Part shown: positions 1 through 7,500 of the stretch, in pieces | Layout of the letters: each line of letters opens with the position of its first letter | How positions within the stretch are numbered: the stretch's first letter is position 1 | From: JAPLYB01 sp964500015 | GTDB lineage: Archaea; Nanobdellota; Nanobdellia; Pacearchaeales; UBA284 | Assembly: GCA_964500015.1 (NCBI GenBank) | Contig: CAZCMN010000003.1 | Coordinates: 1 to 46,268 of the forward strand | Reading direction: 5' to 3' | DNA: 46,268 bases | Translations under genes and position numbers: made by a program | Notes under the pieces: model-generated | Database searches by the model: none | What the model saw: the letters and a program-made list of their open reading frames with translations, nothing else | What the model was told of the DNA's origin: nothing

Positions 1-104
1 TACTTTGATTTTTCTAGATTATTTTAGGGGGTGACATATGTCTATGGATTGCACAAGATATTCTTAATAATTAAATTAATAAACTCAGTTTGATAATATA
101 AAAA

Positions 105-920
105 ATGATAGAATCAAAAAAAGGGAAAAAACAAAAAGAAAATCTTGCAATAATCCTTTCAGGAGGAGGAGCAAGAGGGATGGCCCACATAGGTGTATTA
201 AAAGTTCTTGAAAAAAATAATATTGTTCCAAACATAATAATTGGAACATCTGCTGGTTCATTAGTTGGTGGTATGTATGCTGCAGGAAAATTAGCAGATT
301 TTGAAAAGATGTTGATTGGTAAAAGTAAAAAAGACATAAAGAAAATAGCTGCTTTCAGGCCCCATGAAGGTGGATTAATCAATCCAGACAGATTTGAAAA
401 AGAAATAAGAAATATACTTGGCAATATAAAAATTGAAGAATTAGATAAAAGATATTCTGCCACTGCTGTAGATTTATTAACTGGAAAAGAGATTAGTATG
501 AGTAAAGGAGATTTATGTCAAGCAATTTTAGCAAGCAGCACAATTCCTTTATTATTGCCCCCAGTTAAAAAAGATGGCATGTTATTAGTTGATGGCGGTT
601 TACAAAATCCTTTAGCCATAGATGACGGTTTTAAAGTAGCTAAAAAAGTTATTGCAGTTGCAATTGAACGTAATTTAGGAGACATGCCAAAAAAAGAAAA
701 ATATGGTTTTGTAGACATTGCCGAAAGAACTTTATCAATTCTCCAAAACGAGATTGTTGAATCTGCATTGAAAAAACATAAGAAAAACCTAGTAATCATA
801 AGGGTAAAGGTTAACATAGATACTCTAGATTTTTATAAAGCTAAGGAAGCAATAGAAATCGGAGAAAAAGAAGCTGAAAAAAAAGTAGAAGAAATAAAAG
901 AACTTGTTCTTGCAGAATAA
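105..920 (+). CDS. Patatin-like phospholipase (RssA-type)
   Basis: 271 aa, soluble, with no signal peptide or membrane segment. It carries the patatin Ser-Asp dyad hydrolase motifs in order: the glycine-rich oxyanion-hole loop GGGARG (20-25), the nucleophile elbow GTSAG with Ser49, the ASSTIPLLLPPV block (about 143-154), and the catalytic aspartate in DGG (Asp163). Length and motif spacing fit bacterial/archaeal RssA/YchK-like proteins, which hydrolyse acyl esters of lipids; the actual substrate is unknown. An A/T-rich TATA-like stretch near 75-84 lies about 25 bp before the ATG, consistent with a leaderless mRNA. It stands alone, with about 250 bp before the next gene. Family assignment is firm; physiological role is inferred. 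Confidence 0.93.
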   Translation: MIESKKGKKQKENLAIILSGGGARGMAHIGVLKVLEKNNIVPNIIIGTSAGSLVGGMYAAGKLADFEKMLIGKSKKDIKKIAAFRPHEGGLINPDRFEKEIRNILGNIKIEELDKRYSATAVDLLTGKEISMSKGDLCQAILASSTIPLLLPPVKKDGMLLVDGGLQNPLAIDDGFKVAKKVIAVAIERNLGDMPKKEKYGFVDIAERTLSILQNEIVESALKKHKKNLVIIRVKVNIDTLDFYKAKEAIEIGEKEAEKKVEEIKELVLAE

Positions 921-1087
921 TTTCCAGATGTAAGTTAAAAAATGATTTTTGTAGTTCTAGTTGGTTTTTGTTTTTAGAGTTTTTATGATTTTCTTTAATC
1001 TGATTGATTTTGGAAAAACAAAACGCAGTTATAAAACATAAAGGGGGAAATATTCCCAGAGCATGTTATTACATATTACCTAACCAA

Positions 1088-1098
1088 AAATTTATAAG
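1088..1098 (+). promoter_or_regulatory. TATA-like promoter before the 126-aa gene
   Basis: The A/T-rich stretch AATTTATAAGG lies about 25-30 bp before position 1120. Transcription would therefore start close to the twin hairpin at 1120-1170 and give the downstream gene (1173) an approximately 50-nt structured leader, unlike the leaderless neighbours. Confidence 0.5.
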
Positions 1099-1119
1099 GG
1101 AACTATTTTTATCCTAAAG

Positions 1120-1170
1120 ATGCTAGAAAATGAAAACATTTTCTGCATGCATTAAAATCAGAGATTTTAA
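1120..1170 (+). promoter_or_regulatory. Twin-hairpin leader element, copy 1
   Basis: Hairpin 1 is ATGC (1120-1123), a bulged T, AGAAAATG (1125-1132), loop AAAA, CATTTTCT (1137-1144), GCAT (1145-1148). Hairpin 2 is TTAAAATC (1152-1159), loop AGA, GATTTTAA (1163-1170), ending 2 nt before the ATG at 1173. A nearly identical arrangement precedes the gene at 2606. The first hairpin also opens a mini-ORF (1120-1155, MLENENIFCMH). The hairpins are read directly; a role as a 5' leader regulator or as a member of the dispersed hairpin family is inference. Confidence 0.65.
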
Positions 1171-1172
1171 AC

Positions 1173-1553
1173 ATGATAAAAGTATATGAAATTCCAGCAG
1201 ATAAAATTGATTCAGTTAAAAATATTTTAGAAGCTCCAGATCAAACTTCTGGTGAGTTAGATGTTGAAATTGAAAAAGAACCTGGTAAAGGCAAGGAAAA
1301 AGCAAAATCCTGGAAAATTAATGAATTCAAAAAACAAGGCTTTATTTTAAGAGAAGCAAAAGCCCTGGGAATTGAAAAAAAAGTTTTTTATTTGCAGATT
1401 TCTGGAGAAGATTCCTTTTTTCAAGAAAATGAAAAATTGTTGCTAGATGCGGGTGCGAAAGTTTTAAATACCAAAGAGAGCGATAATATCATTAATAAAA
1501 TTAATGACATGGAATCAAATGCCTCTAGCGGCATCGGTTTCATATTCGGATAA
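1173..1553 (+). CDS. Hypothetical small soluble protein (126 aa)
   Basis: I do not recognise this family. The product is a charged, soluble 126-aa protein with no signal peptide or membrane helix. It has a Lys/Glu-rich middle (about 28-55), an alternating alpha/beta-looking core (residues 55-100) and a Gly-ending tail (SSGIGFIFG). The ATG at 1173 follows directly after the twin-hairpin leader. The next gene starts 22 bp after its stop on the same strand, so the two are probably co-transcribed. Codon use matches the surroundings. The reading frame is open and well positioned behind a TATA-like box, so a real gene is likely, but no function can be proposed. Confidence 0.7.
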   Translation: MIKVYEIPADKIDSVKNILEAPDQTSGELDVEIEKEPGKGKEKAKSWKINEFKKQGFILREAKALGIEKKVFYLQISGEDSFFQENEKLLLDAGAKVLNTKESDNIINKINDMESNASSGIGFIFG

Positions 1554-1575
1554 AAAGCAAAAGCATAGTTGAAAA

Positions 1576-2130
1576 ATGGCAGGGTTCAATGAGCCGACAA
1601 ATAGAGAATTAAGACACATAGGTGTTGAACTTTCAACACATGTTAAAAGTTCACTTCAAGATCAAGTATTAACTTCTTCAATTCCAAGATGTTTTAGTTT
1701 TTCTGTGGAAAGAGCAATGGCATCACATCAATTAGGCTTAGGGAATAGACTAGCAGTTGCAATTTCCAGATCAATAGCTTTGGTTCCTGGAAGAAAACCA
1801 GTATCGTTAAAACCTATACGCTCCTCAGAAGTTGTTGCACTTTCAGCTTATCTTGAAAGTTCTAGTCTTTATGCAAATCGAGTTAAAGAATTGAGGAGAA
1901 GGTATCCTCAAGCCTATCAACTTAGTAGGGCAGATACACTTTTAGTTGCAGCAGATGTTGATTGGAGACCCCCTGAAGATTCCTCTGGGATTCTTTATGC
2001 TCAAGGAAGAGATAGAGTAGAATTACTCCAACAAGCAACTGGGCACGATGTTAAATGTTTCTCTTTAAACAGAAGAAATGTTTATGTTGTTTCTAATGGA
2101 TATTCCCCACAATTTGAAGAACATGACTAG
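1576..2130 (+). CDS. Hypothetical protein (184 aa)
   Basis: Not recognised. A soluble 184-aa protein that is richer in Arg, Ser, Leu and Val than the Lys/Asn-rich neighbours and has no signal peptide or transmembrane segment. Residues about 45-100 look helical (the stretch with HQLGLGNRLAVAISRS). The C-terminal half contains a possible beta-alpha-beta segment (DTLLVAADVDW ... ILYAQGRDRVELLQQATG). It follows the 126-aa gene by 22 bp and probably shares its transcript; the intron-containing tRNA-Val follows 51 bp downstream. The somewhat different residue composition could reflect a different origin. No function is assigned. Confidence 0.68.
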   Translation: MAGFNEPTNRELRHIGVELSTHVKSSLQDQVLTSSIPRCFSFSVERAMASHQLGLGNRLAVAISRSIALVPGRKPVSLKPIRSSEVVALSAYLESSSLYANRVKELRRRYPQAYQLSRADTLLVAADVDWRPPEDSSGILYAQGRDRVELLQQATGHDVKCFSLNRRNVYVVSNGYSPQFEEHD

Positions 2131-2181
2131 TTTTTTAATCAAATCCTAAACCTTTTAAATACCAAATTCTATAAAAATTAT

Positions 2182-2305
2182 GGGCCCATAGTCCAGTGGT
2201 TACGACGTCTCTTTGACGAAGCTCTTTTAAAAAAAGACCTTGGAGAAAAACTAGGGGAGAGCTGCAATATGGAGAAGATCGCTGGTTCGATCCCAGCTGG
2301 GCCCA
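2182..2305 (+). tRNA. tRNA-Val (GAC) with a 51-nt intron
   Basis: Acceptor stem GGGCCCA (2182-2188) pairs with TGGGCCC (2298-2304); discriminator A is 2305. The D arm has the GG of the D loop. Anticodon stem TCTCT (2208-2212) pairs with GGAGA (2271-2275). The loop has T33 and anticodon GAC (2215-2217). T arm is GCTGG/CCAGC around TTCGATC. An intron at 2219-2269 interrupts after position 37. The junction folds as a bulge-helix-bulge: helix h (TCTCT/GGAGA), 3-nt bulge TAT, short helix TTGA/GCAA, bulge CGA, and h' AGCTCT/AGAGCT. This is the substrate for the EndA encoded at 17198. No CCA is encoded. Confidence 0.95.
2219..2269 (+). other. tRNA-Val intron (archaeal bulge-helix-bulge type)
   Basis: 51-nt intron between positions 37 (G2218) and 38 (T2270). 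Its ends form helix h' AGCTCT/AGAGCT (2220-2225 with 2258-2263), bracketing an A-rich internal loop. Removal restores a standard 7-nt anticodon loop TTGACGT. Confidence 0.88.
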
Positions 2306-2315
2306 TTTCTTTTTA

Positions 2316-2460
2316 GTCGAACCAGATAGTAGATCGCTGGTTCCGCTAAACACTAAAAAATAACTTTGTTATTTTTGGTGCCCAGAAAAATTATATTTTT
2401 CTAGGGAAATCAAAAGATTTCTGGCGCCCCGAAAATCCCCGATTTTCGTGGGATCCTGGC
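2316..2460. repeat. Array of abutting hairpins downstream of tRNA-Val
   Basis: This is the main content of the roughly 225-bp gap between tRNA-Val and the next gene's leader. First comes GAACCAG/CTGGTTC, which includes a repeat of the 13-mer AGATCGCTGGTTC from the tRNA T arm (2276-2288 and 2331-2343). Four back-to-back hairpins follow: CACTA + AAAAATAAC/GTTATTTTT + GGTG (2351-2380), CCCAGAAAAAT/ATTTTTCT.GGG (2381-2406), GAAATC/GATTTC (2406-2421) and CGAAAATC/GATTTTCG (2430-2448). The boundary sequence CACTA...GGTGCCCAGAAAA recurs at 26669-26704 around a different palindrome. No coding potential is seen. Confidence 0.75.
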
Positions 2461-2530
2461 TGGACCCTTTCTTTCTTTCTTTGTTTCTGTTATTTCATAA
2501 CATTTTTATACTATTTTTTCCTCAACAAAC

Positions 2531-2586
2531 ATGCTAGAAAATGTAAAACATTTTCTGCACGCTAAAAATCTTTTGATTTTTAAGCG
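2531..2586 (+). promoter_or_regulatory. Twin-hairpin leader element, copy 2
   Basis: ATGC, bulged T, AGAAAATGT (2536-2544), loop AAA, ACATTTTCT (2548-2556), GCA; then CGC + TAAAAATC (2563-2570), loop TTTT, GATTTTTA (2575-2582) + GCG. It has the same order, bulge and opening 13 nt as copy 1 at 1120-1170. The second hairpin differs on both sides so that pairing is kept. A TATA-like TTTTTATACTA lies about 25 bp upstream (near 2503), so the element would be the 5' leader of the gene starting at 2606. It happens to be in frame with that gene, giving a spurious 25-residue N-terminal extension if read as coding. Confidence 0.68.
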
Positions 2587-2605
2587 TATCATCAAAAGAG
2601 GAAAA

Positions 2606-4453
2606 ATGCCTAATTTAAAATCTAAAAAAGCCCAGCTTACATTATTCATTATCTTAGCAATAGCAATTGTTGTTCTAGCAACTGTATTATACTTTGTTTT
2701 TTCAAAAACAGACATAATCCAAAAACAGAATGAAGTTGAATCTTATTTTATTTCATGTGTTGATGAGAAAGTTAAAGAAGCTGTTTCAGTAGCAGAACTC
2801 CAAGGAGGTTATTTAATTTTGCCTGAATTTGAACAAGGTTCAGAATCATTTCCTTTTTCAAGTTATTTTAGTTTTGTTACTTTAGATATTCCTTACTGGA
2901 CTTATGTTACTGGAAATGGAATTCAGAAAAATAATCCGCCATCTTTACAAGAAATCGAATCCCAGTTTGAAGAATATTTAAGAGTTCCGATAATGGACTG
3001 TTCTAATTTCAGACAATTTTCTTCTTTAGATATAAATGCAAGCGGAATCAAGAATATTTCTATTAGAATAAATTCAGGGAATATTGAAACTACTATTTTC
3101 ATGCCCTTAAATGTCAAAGGCCTAGATTATGATTATAGATCTTCAGAACATAAGATAAAAACTCAAACCAAATTTGGCTCTTTATACAATTCAGCTTTGC
3201 AATTTTTTAAAGAAAATGATCAAAAGAACATCTTAGCTAATTACTCTCTAGATGTTATTAATGCCTATGTTCCCACAAATGGATTAGAAATCAGCTGTAT
3301 TCCAAAAATTTTATCTAAAAATCAGGTTAAAGAAACATTAAAAGGTGCTCTTCAAGAAAATATACAAGAATTAAAAATTAAAGGATCTAACTTTTACTTA
3401 AAAAATCCTGAAAATAAATATTTTATAATTAATCTTGATCAGCCAATTAATAAACAATTTAATTTTCTCTATCTAACAAAATGGCCCACATATATAGAAG
3501 TTTGGCCAAGCAGTCAAGATGTAATAAAAATAAATCCAATCGGAAATCAAGCAGGTTTAGGTGCTTTAGGTTTTTGTTTTATTCCTTATCATTTAGTATA
3601 TGATCTAAGTTTTCCAGTTTTAATCCAGATAAGTGATGGAACTGAAATGTTTCAATTTCCAGTTTTAGTTATTATTGATAAGATGGTTCCAAAGAATTTC
3701 AATTTTAATGAAACTATTCAGCCTTCATTTGATCTTTGCAAAGATCCTGGCCAGATTGGAACTATTTTCACAAAATACGGCTCTAAATCAGTAAAATCTG
3801 AAATTTCATTCAGGTGTTTAAGCCAAGAATGTGATATAGGGCAAACAGACAAAGATTCTGATGGAAAATTAACAGCATCATTTCCAAGATGTGTTAATGG
3901 CTATGCTATTGCCAGTTCTCCTGGCTATAAAACTTCAGAAGCCCTAGTTTCCACAAACCAGCCATTTATTTTATCAATGCAAATGTCAAAGATTTATGAA
4001 CTGCTTATTCAGATTAATACAGAATCTGGAGAAAAAGCAATTATCTCTTTTAATTCAGCAGATTATTCTATAACCACAGTTTATCCAGATTCACAATCAG
4101 TAAATCTAACAGAAGGCAATTATAATGTCTCTGTCCAATTATTCAAAGATTCTTCAATTTCAATTGGAGAACAGCAAGTTGAGAAATGCATCTCTGTTCC
4201 AGTTCCAGGAATTCCTGGAATGTTGGGATTAAAAGATAAAGAGTGTTATAACTTGACTCTGCCTTCATCTCAGTTTACTAGTGTTCCAATTGGCGGAGGA
4301 AAAATAGAATTTTTCATGACAGATTCTGAATTAAAAAATGCCAAGAAAATTAAAATTCAATCTGAAAAAATAGAAACACCAAAGACAATTGAAGAATTAA
4401 TGAATGTTTATGATTCAATTAATTTACCTACACTTAAAGTTACATTAATTTAA
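2606..4453 (+). CDS. Membrane-anchored surface protein with pilin-like leader
   Basis: 615 aa from the ATG at 2606. The frame is open from 2531, but that part is the twin hairpin, and a GAGG lies just before 2606. The N-terminus, with basic residues then KKAQLTLF (7-14) and a hydrophobic helix to about residue 32, resembles an archaeal class III (type IV pilin-like) signal peptide, cleavable between Ala9 and Gln10. The remaining approximately 580 residues are extracellular-looking, beta-rich and Asn/Ser-rich with scattered cysteines. The region around 480-530 (EKAIISFNSADYSI...NLTEGNYNVSVQ) resembles a PEGA/Ig-like beta domain. The 2874-aa giant begins 91 bp downstream on the same strand, so the two are likely functionally linked. 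The leader class is recognised by motif; the function is unknown. Confidence 0.78.
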   Translation: MPNLKSKKAQLTLFIILAIAIVVLATVLYFVFSKTDIIQKQNEVESYFISCVDEKVKEAVSVAELQGGYLILPEFEQGSESFPFSSYFSFVTLDIPYWTYVTGNGIQKNNPPSLQEIESQFEEYLRVPIMDCSNFRQFSSLDINASGIKNISIRINSGNIETTIFMPLNVKGLDYDYRSSEHKIKTQTKFGSLYNSALQFFKENDQKNILANYSLDVINAYVPTNGLEISCIPKILSKNQVKETLKGALQENIQELKIKGSNFYLKNPENKYFIINLDQPINKQFNFLYLTKWPTYIEVWPSSQDVIKINPIGNQAGLGALGFCFIPYHLVYDLSFPVLIQISDGTEMFQFPVLVIIDKMVPKNFNFNETIQPSFDLCKDPGQIGTIFTKYGSKSVKSEISFRCLSQECDIGQTDKDSDGKLTASFPRCVNGYAIASSPGYKTSEALVSTNQPFILSMQMSKIYELLIQINTESGEKAIISFNSADYSITTVYPDSQSVNLTEGNYNVSVQLFKDSSISIGEQQVEKCISVPVPGIPGMLGLKDKECYNLTLPSSQFTSVPIGGGKIEFFMTDSELKNAKKIKIQSEKIETPKTIEELMNVYDSINLPTLKVTLI

Positions 4454-4544
4454 AAATAAACCAGCTAATCAAACGCCACGCAATAAAAAACACAAGGTCA
4501 AATATCAAAAACTTGCAGAAAAACTTAGACTTACATAAAAAAAG

Positions 4545-7500
4545 ATGAAAAAATTCAATAAAAAAGAGAAAATTGGAATTAGCTTGTTCTTAATTTTATT
4601 ATCTCTTGTTTTTATTTCTAAATTTTCCTTATCAGAAGAAATTCAACCATCTCAAGCAGCTCAAGAATTGCAATTTTCTGGAACAGATACTTCTTATTAT
4701 TATCCTTCTTTAAATGATCCATCAAATTTTTTAACATGGAGAAATGAATTTTGTAGCAATAATACCGGAATGGATTTTTTAATAGAAATGCCCCCAGATG
4801 CCTGCAGCCCATCTCCTGTAACCTCTGACTTATTAGAAGAACAGCCAGTTCAGGTTCTTTGTAAATTAACTGGAATAAAAATAAACCCCCTTATCAATGT
4901 TCCAAACATAAAAAAAGTTATTCCTATTATTGAAAACCAATCAAAAGAAATTTCTTATATCAGCTTTTATCCTGCTAGAAGTGCTTTAGGTTATTATAAT
5001 TTCAATGATCAATTTCAAGTATCTCAAGGTTCTCCAACACTAAATAATCTTGGATATTTACTATTAACCTTAAAACAACAGCCAGTTGAAAGAAATATGT
5101 CTAGAAATGTTTCTGCCCAGATTACAGTTAATATAACTTACGATGTTGCAAAAACTTATGGAATATCAACAGAGCAATTTGTTTTGCCAGTATTAAGCCA
5201 GCAAGATTGGCAAGATCAATACAAAAAATACAGCTTCTGGCATGGCAGAGGTTATCTAAGACTTCAATCAATTGAAGGTCAGAATGCTAAAATTGCAGTA
5301 TATTCTAATCCAATTGGATCGCCAATTGCATTTTCTCCAAATGGTTTAAGAGAAGGGCAGAGTCTTTCTGTTAGTTTGCCTGGGCTTTATTGTGAAGGTC
5401 CTGTTAATGTAACTTTAGATGAAATAAGAATTCCAACTAATGCAGCAAGGTTTATGATTAATGGAAATACTTTTATCTTATCTGAGGGAGATGATTTTGC
5501 AGATTCAGGATGTTCTGTCAGCAATGTCCAGCCAGGAAGATATCTTGGCGGAGAAGTTCATGTTTCTTGCCAAGGACATGTTGGTCCTGGTCAGTTTGGA
5601 GATTATATTTTTAAATCAGATCCACTAAATGCCAAAATAAATCTAATCGATTTTTCAAATCCTTCTGGATCTGAAAGAACAATTGAAGTTGGAGATGAAC
5701 TTGAAATTGCAACATCATCTAATGAAAAACAATATTACTATGTTGCATTTATTGGAAAAACAGCAGATATCTCTTCTGGCAAGACAAATTCCTATTCTTA
5801 CACAGACACAGTAATTATTTTTGGAACAGAAAAGAGATTAAAATTAGATGTAGATAAAAAACAAAAATTTGTGCAAGCAATCCAAGATGCAATTAATGGA
5901 AAGTCTGTGGAGTCTTTAACAGAAAATGAAATAATGGCAAATGCAAATAAAAATTCTCAAGTCAGCAGTCAGATAAAATATCTTAAGATGTTCAAAAAAA
6001 CCATGGGCCTAGTTCCTCTTACAATGAATTCCAAACTTCAAGTTATTTCTGCTAAAGGTCCTGTACAAGTTACTTATTCTAATGAAATTGAACAAGATTA
6101 CAAAGAAGCAATAAATTATTACAAATCTATTTCAGCTGAATTTCCAAGATTAGCAAATCCAGATGGATATTTTTATGGGATTGCTGCATTAAGACAAGCT
6201 TCTGAACTTGCAGGTTACTTATCTAAAGAAAATGATCAAATTGAATTATTGCAGTCAATAATTGACAAATATCAAGAAATTGATGACCCTTACATTCAAG
6301 GAGAAGTTGAAGCAGCTAGGTCTGACATTTTATTATTAAGCCAAGGATCTGGAGAAAGCAGATCAAAAATAATTGAAACAAGTTCTGGAACATATTATGC
6401 TACTCTCTTGTCAATCAACAAGCCAGGATTAAATTCTCAAGAAGCTAGATTAAGAATAAATAATTCTGAAACAGGGATTTATATTATTGGAGACCAAATT
6501 GCTAATATAATAATTACAGGAATAACAGATACTGGAATAAGCATAACTTATGATAATGGGATACCAGATTCTATTGCCAAAGGAACAAGCAGAACTTATA
6601 ATGCCACAAGAATTGAAGTGGTTTCAACTTCGATAAGAAGAGAAGCAAAAGTAACTGTTTGGCCATTTGAAAGCGAGAGAACTACAACAACAAATTTTTC
6701 AGTTGTTATTGGAATAACAAAAAGATCAATTCAGTTGACTCCTGCACAAATCAGCAAAAAAATTATTGAACTAAATAAAACAATTGAAACTCTTAATAAG
6801 TATGTTGATTTCTTAGAAAAAACAACTTCTACTTTGAAAAAAGCATGTTATGTCGGAGGAACTGTTTTATGGGCAAAGAATTTCTTATCCGGACTAACTG
6901 GAGAATCTTTTGCAAGAAGATGGGTCATGAAAGCATGGTCTCAAAAATGTGCTTCAGAAAGCTATAGAATAGAATTAGGCAGCGGAAAAACAGTAAGTTT
7001 ATCAGGATGTTACAACAAAAAAGGAGATGACATTGAAAATGACGTAAATTTAGTTACAACATCTGTAAATAAAGCAAACGATTTCATTAAAAAAGTTAAA
7101 TCAAATCCAGGAGTTGTTTCATCTGGAGGAATTCTTGGATTATCAAAAAAAATTAATGAAGAGAAATTTATTTCTTTTTCTAAAGATTTATTCTTGCAAG
7201 AACAATCTTCTCTAATTGAGAATGTAAAGGTCAATGTTCTTCTTGGATCCTTGACAAGACCACAAAAAAGTGTTTTGTTGTCTAACCAAAAAATCATAGA
7301 TGATAAAACGCCCTATTGTCCTATTGAAGCAACTTCTACAAGTCCTGCAATTCCTGCAAAAACAATTAAAGAGTTATTAGAGTTAGATGACCAGAGTCTT
7401 ACAAAAGAATTAAAAGCATGCGAGATTCCAATCCCAGTTGATGTAAAAACAGTTATAGAAAATTTAAATCTTCTTTATACAGATAGTGAAATATCTTCAG

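Noticed and set aside
1..68. Possible end of an upstream gene (stop at 25-27) and a 9-codon ORF at 38-67 after GGGGGTGA
   Set aside because: Too short to support; no recognisable product and no way to see the upstream part.
2135..2353. Minus-strand ORF of 72 codons
   Set aside because: It lies over tRNA-Val and its hairpin array; a shadow of RNA structure, not a gene.
2316..2460. CRISPR array
   Set aside because: The repeated units are hairpins with different cores and no regular repeat-spacer periodicity; no cas gene is in the window.
2531..2605. N-terminal extension of the 615-aa surface protein
   Set aside because: This part is the twin-hairpin leader, nearly identical to the non-coding copy at 1120-1170; the class III signal peptide starts at 2606.
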